In this document: positions 1 through 7,014 of the stretch, piece after piece
How the letters are laid out: every line of letters starts with the position of its first letter
Numbering within the stretch: the first letter of the stretch is position 1
Assembly (NCBI GenBank): GCA_021820645.1
Contig: JAKADJ010000091.1
Location: forward strand, 1-8,198
DNA length: 8,198 nt
From: Bacillota bacterium
GTDB taxonomy: Bacteria > Bacillota_E > Sulfobacillia > Sulfobacillales > Sulfobacillaceae
Reading direction: 5' to 3'
Program-made: the position numbers and the translations under genes
Notes under the pieces: generated by a model
What the model was told of the DNA's origin: nothing
Databases searched by the model: none
The model's input: only the letters and a program-made list of their open reading frames with translations

Positions 1-107
1 ATGCGGTCCATCCTTTCTCGGTGACACGTCGACATTGGTTCTTACCTAATATAACAAATCTTTACCGAGGACGTACGAGACTATCCCCGGAAAACTGGGA
101 GGGACTT
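1..107 (+). promoter_or_regulatory. 5' flank of the SDR gene with a possible -10 element
   Basis: This stretch holds no recognisable gene. A frame open from base 1 stops at TGA 22-24 and could be the tail of something upstream, but seven codons prove nothing. An AT-rich patch contains TATAAC (50-55, 5 of 6 matches to a sigma-A -10 box) overlapped by TAATAT (47-52), but no good -35 box lies 16-18 bases before either. If used, transcription would begin near 62 and give a leader of about 45 bases. The ribosome binding site GGGAGGG (97-103) is clear. Confidence 0.25.
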
Positions 108-815
108 ATGGCGAAATGGTTGGTGGGTACCGGGCTTTCGAGTCCAATTGGGCAAGCTCTGTTGACCACGATGGGGCCAGAGTGGCGGACTTTAGGGTTG
201 TCACGCCACCCTGAAATTCAATCAGCTAAGGAGAGTTGGATTCGGGCCGATCTGGCAAATCCTCGGGATCCCTGGGACACCATCTTGCCCGAGATTCTGG
301 CTGAACGGAAGATTACCCGCGTCGCCGGAGTGGTGCATCTGGCGGGAGTGGTGTTTGCGGATCGGATCGAAGGCACTACCCAAGACGAGTGGCAACAGAC
401 CATCGCCGTCGACTTGCGGGCCGCCTTTCGGTTGCTCCAAGTTTTAAAGCCGTGGCTTAATGTCTCGTCCAGCGTCGTGTTAGTGTCCAGCGTCGACGCC
501 TTTATGCAAGCGCGGGATGGCCCGGCGGTGGCCTATGGTGCTGCTAAAGCCGGCCTCGTGGGGCTCTGTCGCCAGCTAGCGGCCGAATGGGGCCCCGCCG
601 GAGTTCGGGTCAATGTGGTGGCTCCGGGGGCCTTGACGAGCGGTATGGGCCCCGAGGGAGCGGTGTCGGCCCGTATCGTGGACCGGACCGCCCTGAGGAG
701 GCTCGGAACCCCTCTAGAGATTGCCCGAGTGATAGCTTTTCTGCTGGGCCCGGAATCTTCTTTCGTCACGGGAGCCGTGCTACGGGTCGACGGAGGCTTA
801 AACCTCGACTATTAG
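108..815 (+). CDS. Short-chain dehydrogenase/reductase (SDR), FabG-like, substrate unknown
   Basis: A 235-residue cytosolic NAD(P)(H)-dependent oxidoreductase of the classical SDR family, near the usual 240-250 residues. The Rossmann nucleotide loop is G7-T-G-L-S-S-P-I-G15, the NNAG-equivalent is H77-L-A-G80, and D48 fits the adenine contact. Catalytic Ser128, Tyr143 and Lys147 are present (VLVSS, then YGAAK). The C-terminal VNVVAPG and TGAVLRVDGG segments are typical of FabG-like enzymes. Arg33 at the end of the second strand suggests NADP(H), by inference. Two positions are odd: the middle glycine of TGxxxGxG is Pro13, and the tetrad Asn (usually VNL) is Asp102. The start at ATG 108 is chosen because GGGAGGG lies just upstream and the Rossmann fold begins at once. 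A longer GTG start at 21 would add 29 unrelated residues and has no ribosome binding site. It stands alone and converges on the c-di-GMP gene, so the context does not give its pathway. Fold is certain; substrate is not. Confidence 0.9.
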   Translation: MAKWLVGTGLSSPIGQALLTTMGPEWRTLGLSRHPEIQSAKESWIRADLANPRDPWDTILPEILAERKITRVAGVVHLAGVVFADRIEGTTQDEWQQTIAVDLRAAFRLLQVLKPWLNVSSSVVLVSSVDAFMQARDGPAVAYGAAKAGLVGLCRQLAAEWGPAGVRVNVVAPGALTSGMGPEGAVSARIVDRTALRRLGTPLEIARVIAFLLGPESSFVTGAVLRVDGGLNLDY

Positions 816-817
816 CT

Positions 818-869
818 AGAAGGGATGGATTCCTTCCGGGGACCCCATAGATCGATGTCCGTCCCTTCT
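818..869 (+). terminator. Long hairpin between convergent genes, possible terminator
   Basis: An inverted repeat begins two bases after the SDR stop. Arm AGAAGGGATGGA (818-829) pairs with TCCGTCCCTTCT (858-869). Read as plus-strand RNA, all 12 pairs form, one of them a U-G wobble (826-861); a further U-G pair is possible at 830-857. On the minus strand the wobble becomes an A-C mismatch, so the hairpin suits SDR transcripts better. The loop is about 28 bases. No U-run follows, so this is not a textbook intrinsic terminator; it could also act as a 3' end stabiliser. Confidence 0.45.
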
Positions 870-882
870 CGTCGTGGGTGGC

Positions 883-3800
883 TTAATTCCGGATGTCTAC
901 CACGGCCCCTTCTTCGGCCAGATGGTGGTAGGCACTTTGTAACCAGTCGGCAAAGTTGTAGGTTCCGTGGTCACTCCAGACTATGGCCCACCGTGTTGGC
1001 TGGGGGAGTGCTTTTTGGATCGCCCCGATTTCCTGGCGGATGTCCGCGATCCCCCGATTCCGATAGAGAATGGTAAACTCATCACCACCGACGCGGCCCA
1101 ACATGGCATCGGGATCCTTGAGTCGGTGGATGATGTGGGCCACTTCCTGCAAGATCCGATCCCCGGCCCCATAGCCCTGGTCGCTATTGATTTGAGAAAA
1201 GCCGTCGAGGTCCAAAAGCACGAGTGCCATCGAAGAGGAACGGCCTTCGGCAATCTTCGTCGATTCGCTATGAAAGCACCGTTGGATGCTGTAACGGTTG
1301 GCGATGCGGGTTAAGGGATCGACGATGAGGGACTGGCTATCCTGGTCTCGCAACTGAATGACCTCATACGACACGCCTACGTAACCCAAAAATCCCTCAA
1401 TCAGGTGTAACCGGGGCGCCGTGAAATAGCGGCGTGACTGACTATGGATTCCGACCAATGTTTCGGTGGCTTGACCGTGCAACGTTAAAGGGAATACCGC
1501 TAGGGACTCAATACCGTGAGCACGTAGCCGGGGGTCTACCTGGATCCCCTCTTGGACCCCTAATGTGCCTGGTCGGGGGTCTGTTTCTTGGAACATTTGC
1601 TGCAAGAGTCCTTCATAAGTTCGCACTGTGCCAAATGCGTGGAGGGAGGGGAGCCGAGCCGGATCCTCGATGATAAATCCGCCTGCGGCGCCCATGCCCT
1701 GCACCAAAATATCTCCTGTGCGCTGCCACAACTGATCCAGGTCCGGGACCAGAGGGAGTTCACGACTGGCTCGCATCAGCACGTCGACTTGCTTTTGCTG
1801 ATCCTGCAAGAGGGTCATAAGTCGCCGATCGTAAAGTGCACTGGCCGCTGCATGGGCAAACGAGGTGAGGTCGGAGATGAGCGAGGAGAGCACGGACGTC
1901 GGAGCTTTTTGAAAGATGGAGAGCACTCCCAGCGTTTCGTCGTGACTACTAAGCGGGATTCCCACGACGTAGCGGAGTTCACGGGTGCGTGCCCACCTCG
2001 AGAGCGCAGAGACCGCGTCCGACTCTAATGGAACCTCCAGGGTTTTGGAGGACGGGCTTCGTGTATAAAAAACTTGGCTAAATAGGTTTAGTTCCGGGTC
2101 AGACTCAGGTTTTAGGGGCACGCTCAGGCCTTCTATTTCGTCTACAAAATCGCCTGTAGCGGCTCGATGGCGGAATTCCTCGCCGTTTGGTTCGGATACC
2201 ACCACCAACACGGCGTTAGTCATTCTAATGGTGGCACGGGCCACGCTTTCTAGAATTTCCTGCTCGGTGGTGCAAGTGGAAACGTCATAGAGTGCCGCGG
2301 CGAGTTCTTCTTGCCGACTTTGCGCGGCTTGGGTTTCTTTTAAGCTAAAGGACTTTTCCAACAAGGTTGTGGCTAAGGAGGCCAAGGCCTGAAGCCGTCG
2401 CACTCTGCCCAGGGTAAATCCTCCGATTTCGCTGTGGTAAACCTTTAAAAGCCCCAGCACGCGGCTACCCACGACCAGAGGGAAACCGGCTGCCGCTTTA
2501 ATCCCGGACGCCAACATATCGTCGAGCCAGGGAACCAACGTAGGTTCGAGCACGATGTCTGGCACCACGATTTGGCGCCCTGTCTGCAAAATTTGGCCCA
2601 CGGGTCCGCGACCGTCAATGGTCTCGGGGTCAAAAAGGTCCTGCTGGGGAATATCAAAGGCGCTACCATCGGCTTGGATGCAGTGTAGCTGGCCCGTCGC
2701 GCCATCCAAGAGTCCAATCCAGCCTTCATGCCCCTCGGAGACCGCTAAGGCGCCTTGCACCACTTTGGCTACCAGACGCTCGATATCTTTTGTGTCGGCT
2801 AAGGTCGCGATGGCCTCATAGAGCGGTTCCCCTAGTGGCTCGATCAGTTCGGGCATGGAATTTTCTGGGGTCGAAAAGCCAATCGCGAGCACCAGCAGAT
2901 GCGCCAATCCCTCAGCGAGTTTTACCATGTCGGGGCGCACCCGGTGTGGGGCATAAAATCCGATATGCATGATGCCCCAGCACTCGTGATTGTCACAAAT
3001 AGGGACGGCAATCCCGGACTCTAAGCCCAGGTGTTGAGACCATGGCGTCCTCTGATCTGCCAAGGTTTGATGGATGTAGGGACTGCGATCGATGAGAGGC
3101 CGTAAGGCGATTTGTTCCGGATCGATATGGATTTGTTGAATCGGGGGTCGCTGGGACTTTGGCAAAGTGGTTTCATAGAGCTCAAGCCAGGCCTCGTTGC
3201 GGCGGAATAAGCTTACCTCATCGGCCCCCAAAAGGCGCATGGCGAGCCGCACCACATGGGTGTTACGACCTTCGCCTTGCGCCATGCCTTGAACCATCCG
3301 CTGGGCAGTGTTGAGCAGCGCCTGCAAGTGCTGGCTCTGGTCCGCTGCAGGCTCGATGGACCGATTGAAGTAATCGGTATGGCTGATCGAAGCCAAGTCG
3401 AATCGGGGGCGTCCTAAGAGGTAGCCTTGCCCATAATCGACCCCAATTTCTTGCAAGGTAAAGAGCTCACTCGGGGTTTCGATCCCCTCGGCAATAATTT
3501 CGATGGCGGCGGTCTTATTGGCAAACCGGACCGTGCTTTCGACTAACGCGAGTTTAATGCTGTTACGGTCCACATCGCGAATCAAGGAGAGGTCGATCTT
3601 AGCAAAGTCGGGCTTCAGTTCGACCAACCGATTGAGACCCGAATAGCCGGCACCGAGATCGTCGAGCGCAATTTTTACGCCGAGATCGCGAAAGGGCTGG
3701 AGGAGCGTGGCCAAATGGGCATCACCGGCATCTAAGGTTTCCCGTTCCGAGATCTCCAGCACAATTTGAGGGGGTTTTAAGTGGGGATGATGACTAATGA

Positions 3801-4140
3801 GGTGCAAGAGGTATCCCGGATCAGCGATGGAGCGCGGCACCACATTGATAAAGAGATAGGTGTCGGGAGTCCAGCCGATCTCTTCGACCGCAGCCAGCAT
3901 GGCGGTGTACGCGACGCGGTCTAAGGCGGCGAGTTGGTGGTGGCGATCGGCCGAGGCGATCAAAGCCAGGATGGGCACCGGCGCCCCATCCCCGTCAATG
4001 GGGCGACTAAGCGCCTCATAGGCATGAACCGTCCCATTTTGTAACGAGACAATGGGTTGGAAGACGGCCTGAATGCGCCCTCCGCGTTTCCACTGACTCC
4101 ACAATTTTGTGAGGTTTAGTGGGTGTTCTGTCAGTTCCAT
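883..4140 (-). CDS. EAL-(GAF)4-GGDEF cyclic-di-GMP signalling protein
   Basis: A 1085-residue protein with no membrane segment or signal peptide, likely a cytosolic sensor controlling c-di-GMP. Residues about 20-250 are an EAL phosphodiesterase domain with the metal and catalytic residues in place: E42-A-L-S-R46, N99, E129, D160-D161, K181-I-D183, E218 and Q238. Four GAF-like regions follow at about 285-422, 440-597, 610-772 and 778-930; the exact number is my estimate. A GGDEF domain ends the protein: DPLTRIANR at 941-949, D977-L-D979, N985, D994 and GGDEF at 1018-1022. The RxxD inhibitory site is missing (the equivalent stretch is DPDA). The lysine after DxDxF is Ser982, and the final AD-ALY-AK-GRN motif is degenerate, ending AEEGAVVDIRN. 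The order is the reverse of the common GGDEF-EAL arrangement. From these features I infer mostly phosphodiesterase activity, with the GAFs and perhaps a GTP-binding GGDEF as regulators. The start ATG follows AGGGGG with six bases between. It diverges from leuS and converges on the SDR gene. Confidence 0.93.
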   Translation of the reverse strand: MELTEHPLNLTKLWSQWKRGGRIQAVFQPIVSLQNGTVHAYEALSRPIDGDGAPVPILALIASADRHHQLAALDRVAYTAMLAAVEEIGWTPDTYLFINVVPRSIADPGYLLHLISHHPHLKPPQIVLEISERETLDAGDAHLATLLQPFRDLGVKIALDDLGAGYSGLNRLVELKPDFAKIDLSLIRDVDRNSIKLALVESTVRFANKTAAIEIIAEGIETPSELFTLQEIGVDYGQGYLLGRPRFDLASISHTDYFNRSIEPAADQSQHLQALLNTAQRMVQGMAQGEGRNTHVVRLAMRLLGADEVSLFRRNEAWLELYETTLPKSQRPPIQQIHIDPEQIALRPLIDRSPYIHQTLADQRTPWSQHLGLESGIAVPICDNHECWGIMHIGFYAPHRVRPDMVKLAEGLAHLLVLAIGFSTPENSMPELIEPLGEPLYEAIATLADTKDIERLVAKVVQGALAVSEGHEGWIGLLDGATGQLHCIQADGSAFDIPQQDLFDPETIDGRGPVGQILQTGRQIVVPDIVLEPTLVPWLDDMLASGIKAAAGFPLVVGSRVLGLLKVYHSEIGGFTLGRVRRLQALASLATTLLEKSFSLKETQAAQSRQEELAAALYDVSTCTTEQEILESVARATIRMTNAVLVVVSEPNGEEFRHRAATGDFVDEIEGLSVPLKPESDPELNLFSQVFYTRSPSSKTLEVPLESDAVSALSRWARTRELRYVVGIPLSSHDETLGVLSIFQKAPTSVLSSLISDLTSFAHAAASALYDRRLMTLLQDQQKQVDVLMRASRELPLVPDLDQLWQRTGDILVQGMGAAGGFIIEDPARLPSLHAFGTVRTYEGLLQQMFQETDPRPGTLGVQEGIQVDPRLRAHGIESLAVFPLTLHGQATETLVGIHSQSRRYFTAPRLHLIEGFLGYVGVSYEVIQLRDQDSQSLIVDPLTRIANRYSIQRCFHSESTKIAEGRSSSMALVLLDLDGFSQINSDQGYGAGDRILQEVAHIIHRLKDPDAMLGRVGGDEFTILYRNRGIADIRQEIGAIQKALPQPTRWAIVWSDHGTYNFADWLQSAYHHLAEEGAVVDIRN

Positions 4141-4172
4141 AGTCGGCCCCCTACATGATTCGACAGATTATT

Positions 4173-4206
4173 AAGGAGATCTTCGATGCTTTTACAAGAA
4201 CTCCTT
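4173..4206. repeat. 11-bp imperfect inverted repeat upstream of the c-di-GMP gene
   Basis: AAGGAGATCTT (4173-4183) and AAGAACTCCTT (4196-4206) are inverted copies matching at 10 of 11 positions around a 12-base spacer. The repeat lies 33 bases ahead of the EAL-GGDEF start codon. On the minus strand a weak promoter-like pair falls on it: TTGTAA (complement of 4192-4197) and TTAATA (complement of 4169-4174) with 17 bases between. It could be a regulator site over that promoter or a hairpin in the 5' untranslated RNA. Neither role is proven, and the promoter match is poor. Confidence 0.4.
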
Positions 4207-4272
4207 CATTTGGCACCCAAAATTTTTCCACACTGAAGTAAGGGGCTAATTGACGGTAGAATTTACGAGAAT

Positions 4273-4301
4273 TTGCCTTTTTCTTTCCGCTATCGTAAAA
4301 T
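4273..4301 (+). promoter_or_regulatory. Sigma-A-like promoter for the leuS T-box transcript
   Basis: TTGCCT (4273-4278; 4 of 6 matches to TTGACA) is followed after exactly 17 bases by TAAAAT (4296-4301; 5 of 6 matches to TATAAT). Initiation would be expected around A4308, about 15 bases before the first paired base of the T-box Stem I at 4323. That agreement between promoter position and RNA structure is the main reason to accept it. A nearby TTGACG (4250-4255) has no matching -10 box. Confidence 0.65.
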
Positions 4302-4478
4302 ATCCCTACGAATTTCTGATAACGACTCGATGAAGACGAATAAATAGGACGACCACAAATAGAGAGCCAGTGTATGGGTGCAAGCTGGTTGCGGGGTTCC
4401 TATTTCTCACCGTGTGAGGGTCGGCGGACGGAGCGCGCTTACGCTACGGTTGAGGCGAGCGGCAGACAGTCGCTAATT

Positions 4479-4510
4479 GGGGTGGTACCGCGGGTGAACA
4501 ACTCGTCCCT
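4479..4510 (+). promoter_or_regulatory. T-box antiterminator with UGGU tRNA-binding bulge
   Basis: GGGG (4479-4482) pairs with CCCT (4507-4510, last pair G-U). The seven-base bulge TGGTACC (4483-4489) follows, then GCGGG (4490-4494) pairs with CTCGT (4502-4506) with two G-U pairs, closing a seven-base loop. In T-boxes UGGN pairs with the free NCCA end of the uncharged tRNA. Here N is U, matching the A discriminator base of tRNA-Leu, which agrees independently with the CUC specifier. Bases 4504-4510 are shared with the terminator, so the two structures exclude each other. Confidence 0.92.
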
Positions 4511-4533
4511 AGGGTTTTTGAGGGGCGTTTTTT
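4504..4533 (+). terminator. Intrinsic terminator of the leuS T-box
   Basis: CGTCCCT (4504-4510) pairs with AGGGGCG (4521-4527) in seven pairs, one a U-G wobble, around a ten-base loop. Six T residues follow immediately (4528-4533). It should form when tRNA-Leu is charged and stop transcription 18 bases before the leuS start. The shared 5' arm with the antiterminator is the usual T-box design. Confidence 0.93.
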
Positions 4534-4537
4534 ATTT

Positions 4538-4544
4538 GGAGGGG
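4538..4544 (+). promoter_or_regulatory. leuS ribosome binding site
   Basis: GGAGGGG lies seven bases before ATG 4552 and directly after the terminator T-run. A competing ATG at 4545 touches the site but runs in another frame to a stop after six codons, so 4552 is the real start. Confidence 0.85.
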
Positions 4545-4551
4545 ATGAGCG

Positions 4552-7014
4552 ATGCAAACCACTGATATCACGCGACCGAACGGATCCAGTGACCGGTATG
4601 ATGTACGAGCGGTCGAACAGCACTGGCAACAGCGCTGGGCTCTGGAAGGAATATATCACGCGGAAATCAGCGACAAGCCAAAATACTACTGCCTGGAACA
4701 GTTTCCTTATCCCTCTGGCCATTTGCATATGGGGCATGTCCGCGTCTTTACCCTAGGCGATGTCGTGGCCCGCTATCGGCGTATGCGCGGGTATTCGGTG
4801 ATGCATCCCATGGGATGGGACGCTTTTGGGATGCCCGCGGAAAATGCGGCGATTAAGAGTGGCATTCCGCCGCGCGTATCGACTTTGGCAAACATTGAAT
4901 ACATGAAAAAGCAAATGCAGGATATGGGACTCTCTTTTGATTGGCGCCGTGAGGTAACCACCTCCGAGCCGGATTATTATCGATTCACCCAAGAACTGTT
5001 TTTGCTGTTCCACTCCCGGGGGTTGGCATACCGACGCGATGGGGCCGTCAATTGGTGCCCCTCCTGTGAAACCGTGTTGGCCAATGAGCAAGTGGAAGAG
5101 GGCCAATGTTGGCGCTGCGACAGCGTGGTGACCAAGCGTGACCTCACCCAATGGTACTTTCGCATCACGGATTACGCGGACCGTCTACTCGACGACTTAA
5201 AAGACCTGAACTGGCCCAATGAGATTAAGGCGCAGCAGACGCATTGGATTGGGCGCAGTGAAGGGGCCGAGATTGTGTTTCCGGTGCCGGATCACAACGC
5301 GGCGATTCGAGTCTTTACCACACGGCCCGACACGTTGTATGGGGCTACTTATGTTGTTTTGGCCCCGGAGCACCCGTTGGTGGAATCCCTCATCGTGGGT
5401 CAGACCAGCCAAGACCAGGTCCGTCAATTTGTTGCGGAAGAAAGAACCCGGAGTGATATTGAACGAACCTCGGAAAGCTCTGAAAAACGGGGCATGTTTA
5501 CCGGAGCGTACGCCAGTCATCCGTTGACCGGAGCGCCGGTCCCGATCTGGGTGGCTAACTATGTGTTGGTGGATTATGGGACGGGGGCGGTGATGGGGGT
5601 GCCGGCCCATGACCAGCGCGACTTCATGTATGCCACTAAATATGGACTTCCCATCCGCCCCGTGATTCGACCCGAAGGGGTTAGTGCCCCGGGCGACCAA
5701 GCCTACACCGGGCCCGGGCTCCTGATCCACTCCGAGGCATTTGACGGCATGCCGAATGGGGAGGCCAAGCGGGCCATTGCCGACGCGTTAGAGTCTAAGG
5801 GTCTCGGGGCTAGGAAAGTCACCTATCGGATGCGCGACTGGCTCATCTCGCGCCAACGTTATTGGGGAGCACCGATCCCCATTGTGTACTGCGACACCTG
5901 TGGGGTGGTACCGGTTCCCCGCGGTGAGCTTCCGGTGCTCTTGCCCGAGAACGTGCAATTTACCGGGTCTGGAGGATCCCCGTTAAGTGGAGCGCTCGAT
6001 TGGGTTCATACCGAGTGCCCCCAATGTGGGGGACCGGCCCGGCGCGAAACCGATACCATGGATACGTTTGTGGACTCAAGTTGGTATTACTTGCGGTACA
6101 CGTCTCCGGGGGCGCACGGGCCTTTTGATGTGGGCAAGGCCAACTATTGGATGCCGGTGGATGAATATGTGGGCGGTAAAGAGCATGCGGTGTTGCACAT
6201 GCTCTACTCCCGATTCTTTACCAAAGTTTTATGTGATGCGGGCTGGATAGATTATCAGGAGCCCTTTAATCACTTGCTGGTCCAGGGCATGGTCGTCTAT
6301 GGCGGTTCGAAAATGTCCAAAAGTAAGGGCAACACGATCAGTCCGGAAACGATTATGGCGGAATGGGGAAGCGATGCGACTCGGCTCTTTATGTTGTTTG
6401 CGGCACCTCCCGATAAAGATTTTGAGTGGTCGGATCAAGGGGTGGAGGGCACCTATCGATTTTTGCAGCGGGTGTATCGCCTGGTAACGCGGTCGCCACT
6501 CGGGCGGTCCGACTCCGAGCGCGGCGCGCTCCAACGAATTTTAAGAGCCCGCGCTCACGCGATACGGAAAGTGACGGAGGATCTGTCGGTGCGTAGCGCG
6601 TTTAACACCGCGGTAAGCACCTTGATGGAATTTACCAACACGCTGTATGCCGAGGGCGAAGCCGTCGCCGATGCCGCGCTGGTTCAAGCAGAAGAGGCGC
6701 TGATCTTGTTATTGGCTCCCTTTGCCCCGCATTTGGCCGATGAACTGTGGCATCAGCTGGGACACGAAGCCAGTGTGCATCTGGAGGCATGGCCGAGTTA
6801 CGATCCGGTGTGGTTGGAGGAAGAAGAAATCGAGATCGCAATCCAGGTCAACGGCAAGGTGCGGGGACGGATGGTGGTGGCCAAAGCGGCCACTCCGGAG
6901 GAACTTATCACACTGGCGCTGGCACACGACCAGGTGGTATCTCAGGTCGCCGGGCACGAAGTGGTCAAGGTGGTCCCAATACCCGGCCGCCTGGTCAATG
7001 TGGTGGTGCGGTGA
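4552..7014 (+). CDS. leuS: Leucyl-tRNA synthetase
   Basis: An 820-residue cytosolic class I aminoacyl-tRNA synthetase that joins leucine to tRNA-Leu using ATP; the length is normal for bacterial enzymes. The first signature is HMGH at 59-62 after PYPSG, and the second is KMSKS at 587-591. Two Cys pairs, C169/C172 and C186/C189, form a zinc-type knuckle. A second set, C447/C450 and C489/C492, lies after the editing domain. The CP1 editing domain that hydrolyses mischarged tRNA-Leu shows TTRPDT (256-261) and GTGAVMGVPAHD ending at D354, the conserved editing Asp. The leucine-enzyme segment TMDTFVDSSWYYLRY and the C-terminal IQVNGKVRG followed by a small tRNA-binding fold are also present. No lesion is seen. 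Expression should rise on leucine starvation through the T-box. The stop overlaps the start of the next gene by four bases. Confidence 0.98.
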   Translation: MQTTDITRPNGSSDRYDVRAVEQHWQQRWALEGIYHAEISDKPKYYCLEQFPYPSGHLHMGHVRVFTLGDVVARYRRMRGYSVMHPMGWDAFGMPAENAAIKSGIPPRVSTLANIEYMKKQMQDMGLSFDWRREVTTSEPDYYRFTQELFLLFHSRGLAYRRDGAVNWCPSCETVLANEQVEEGQCWRCDSVVTKRDLTQWYFRITDYADRLLDDLKDLNWPNEIKAQQTHWIGRSEGAEIVFPVPDHNAAIRVFTTRPDTLYGATYVVLAPEHPLVESLIVGQTSQDQVRQFVAEERTRSDIERTSESSEKRGMFTGAYASHPLTGAPVPIWVANYVLVDYGTGAVMGVPAHDQRDFMYATKYGLPIRPVIRPEGVSAPGDQAYTGPGLLIHSEAFDGMPNGEAKRAIADALESKGLGARKVTYRMRDWLISRQRYWGAPIPIVYCDTCGVVPVPRGELPVLLPENVQFTGSGGSPLSGALDWVHTECPQCGGPARRETDTMDTFVDSSWYYLRYTSPGAHGPFDVGKANYWMPVDEYVGGKEHAVLHMLYSRFFTKVLCDAGWIDYQEPFNHLLVQGMVVYGGSKMSKSKGNTISPETIMAEWGSDATRLFMLFAAPPDKDFEWSDQGVEGTYRFLQRVYRLVTRSPLGRSDSERGALQRILRARAHAIRKVTEDLSVRSAFNTAVSTLMEFTNTLYAEGEAVADAALVQAEEALILLLAPFAPHLADELWHQLGHEASVHLEAWPSYDPVWLEEEEIEIAIQVNGKVRGRMVVAKAATPEELITLALAHDQVVSQVAGHEVVKVVPIPGRLVNVVVR

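Larger units (their letters stand above)
4308..4533 (+). promoter_or_regulatory. Leucine-specific T-box leader of leuS
   Basis: An RNA switch that reads the charging state of tRNA-Leu and controls read-through into leuS. Stem I starts with CGAC (4323-4326) pairing with GTCG (4420-4423), enclosing a GATGA / GTGAG kink-turn-like segment. Above it ACG (4336-4338) pairs with CGT (4411-4413), and AAATAGGA (4342-4349) pairs perfectly with TCCTATTT (4398-4405). Between these helices lies CTC (4406-4408) followed by A4409, the expected specifier codon for leucine plus the conserved purine. The AG-bulge sequence AGAGAG (4361-4366) and an apical CCAG/CTGG stem (4367-4370 with 4385-4388) complete Stem I. 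Bases 4424-4478 would form Stem II and III; AGCG/CGCT (4458-4461 with 4471-4474) is one helix. The T-box TGGTACCGCGG begins at 4483. The pairings were found by eye, not by a covariance search. Confidence 0.95.

Noticed and set aside
21..107. Longer SDR reading frame from GTG 21
   Set aside because: It has no ribosome binding site and adds residues foreign to the fold, while ATG 108 has GGGAGGG directly upstream.
967..2028. Plus-strand open frames inside the c-di-GMP gene
   Set aside because: They are antisense shadows of a long gene with recognisable domains throughout.
4250..4255. TTGACG as the -35 box of the leuS promoter
   Set aside because: No -10-like sequence lies 16-18 bases downstream; TTGCCT-N17-TAAAAT fits better and agrees with the Stem I start.
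4374..4565. Possible leader peptide across the T-box, including ATG 4545
   Set aside because: It runs through structured T-box RNA and the terminator; the 4545 start gives only six codons. The T-box explains the region.
5197..5730. Minus-strand frame of 177 codons inside leuS
   Set aside because: Antisense to the conserved leuS editing domain with no recognisable features.
5905..5917. GGTGGTACCGG inside leuS as a second T-box-like sequence
   Set aside because: It lies within a conserved coding region with no stem or terminator around it; a chance match.
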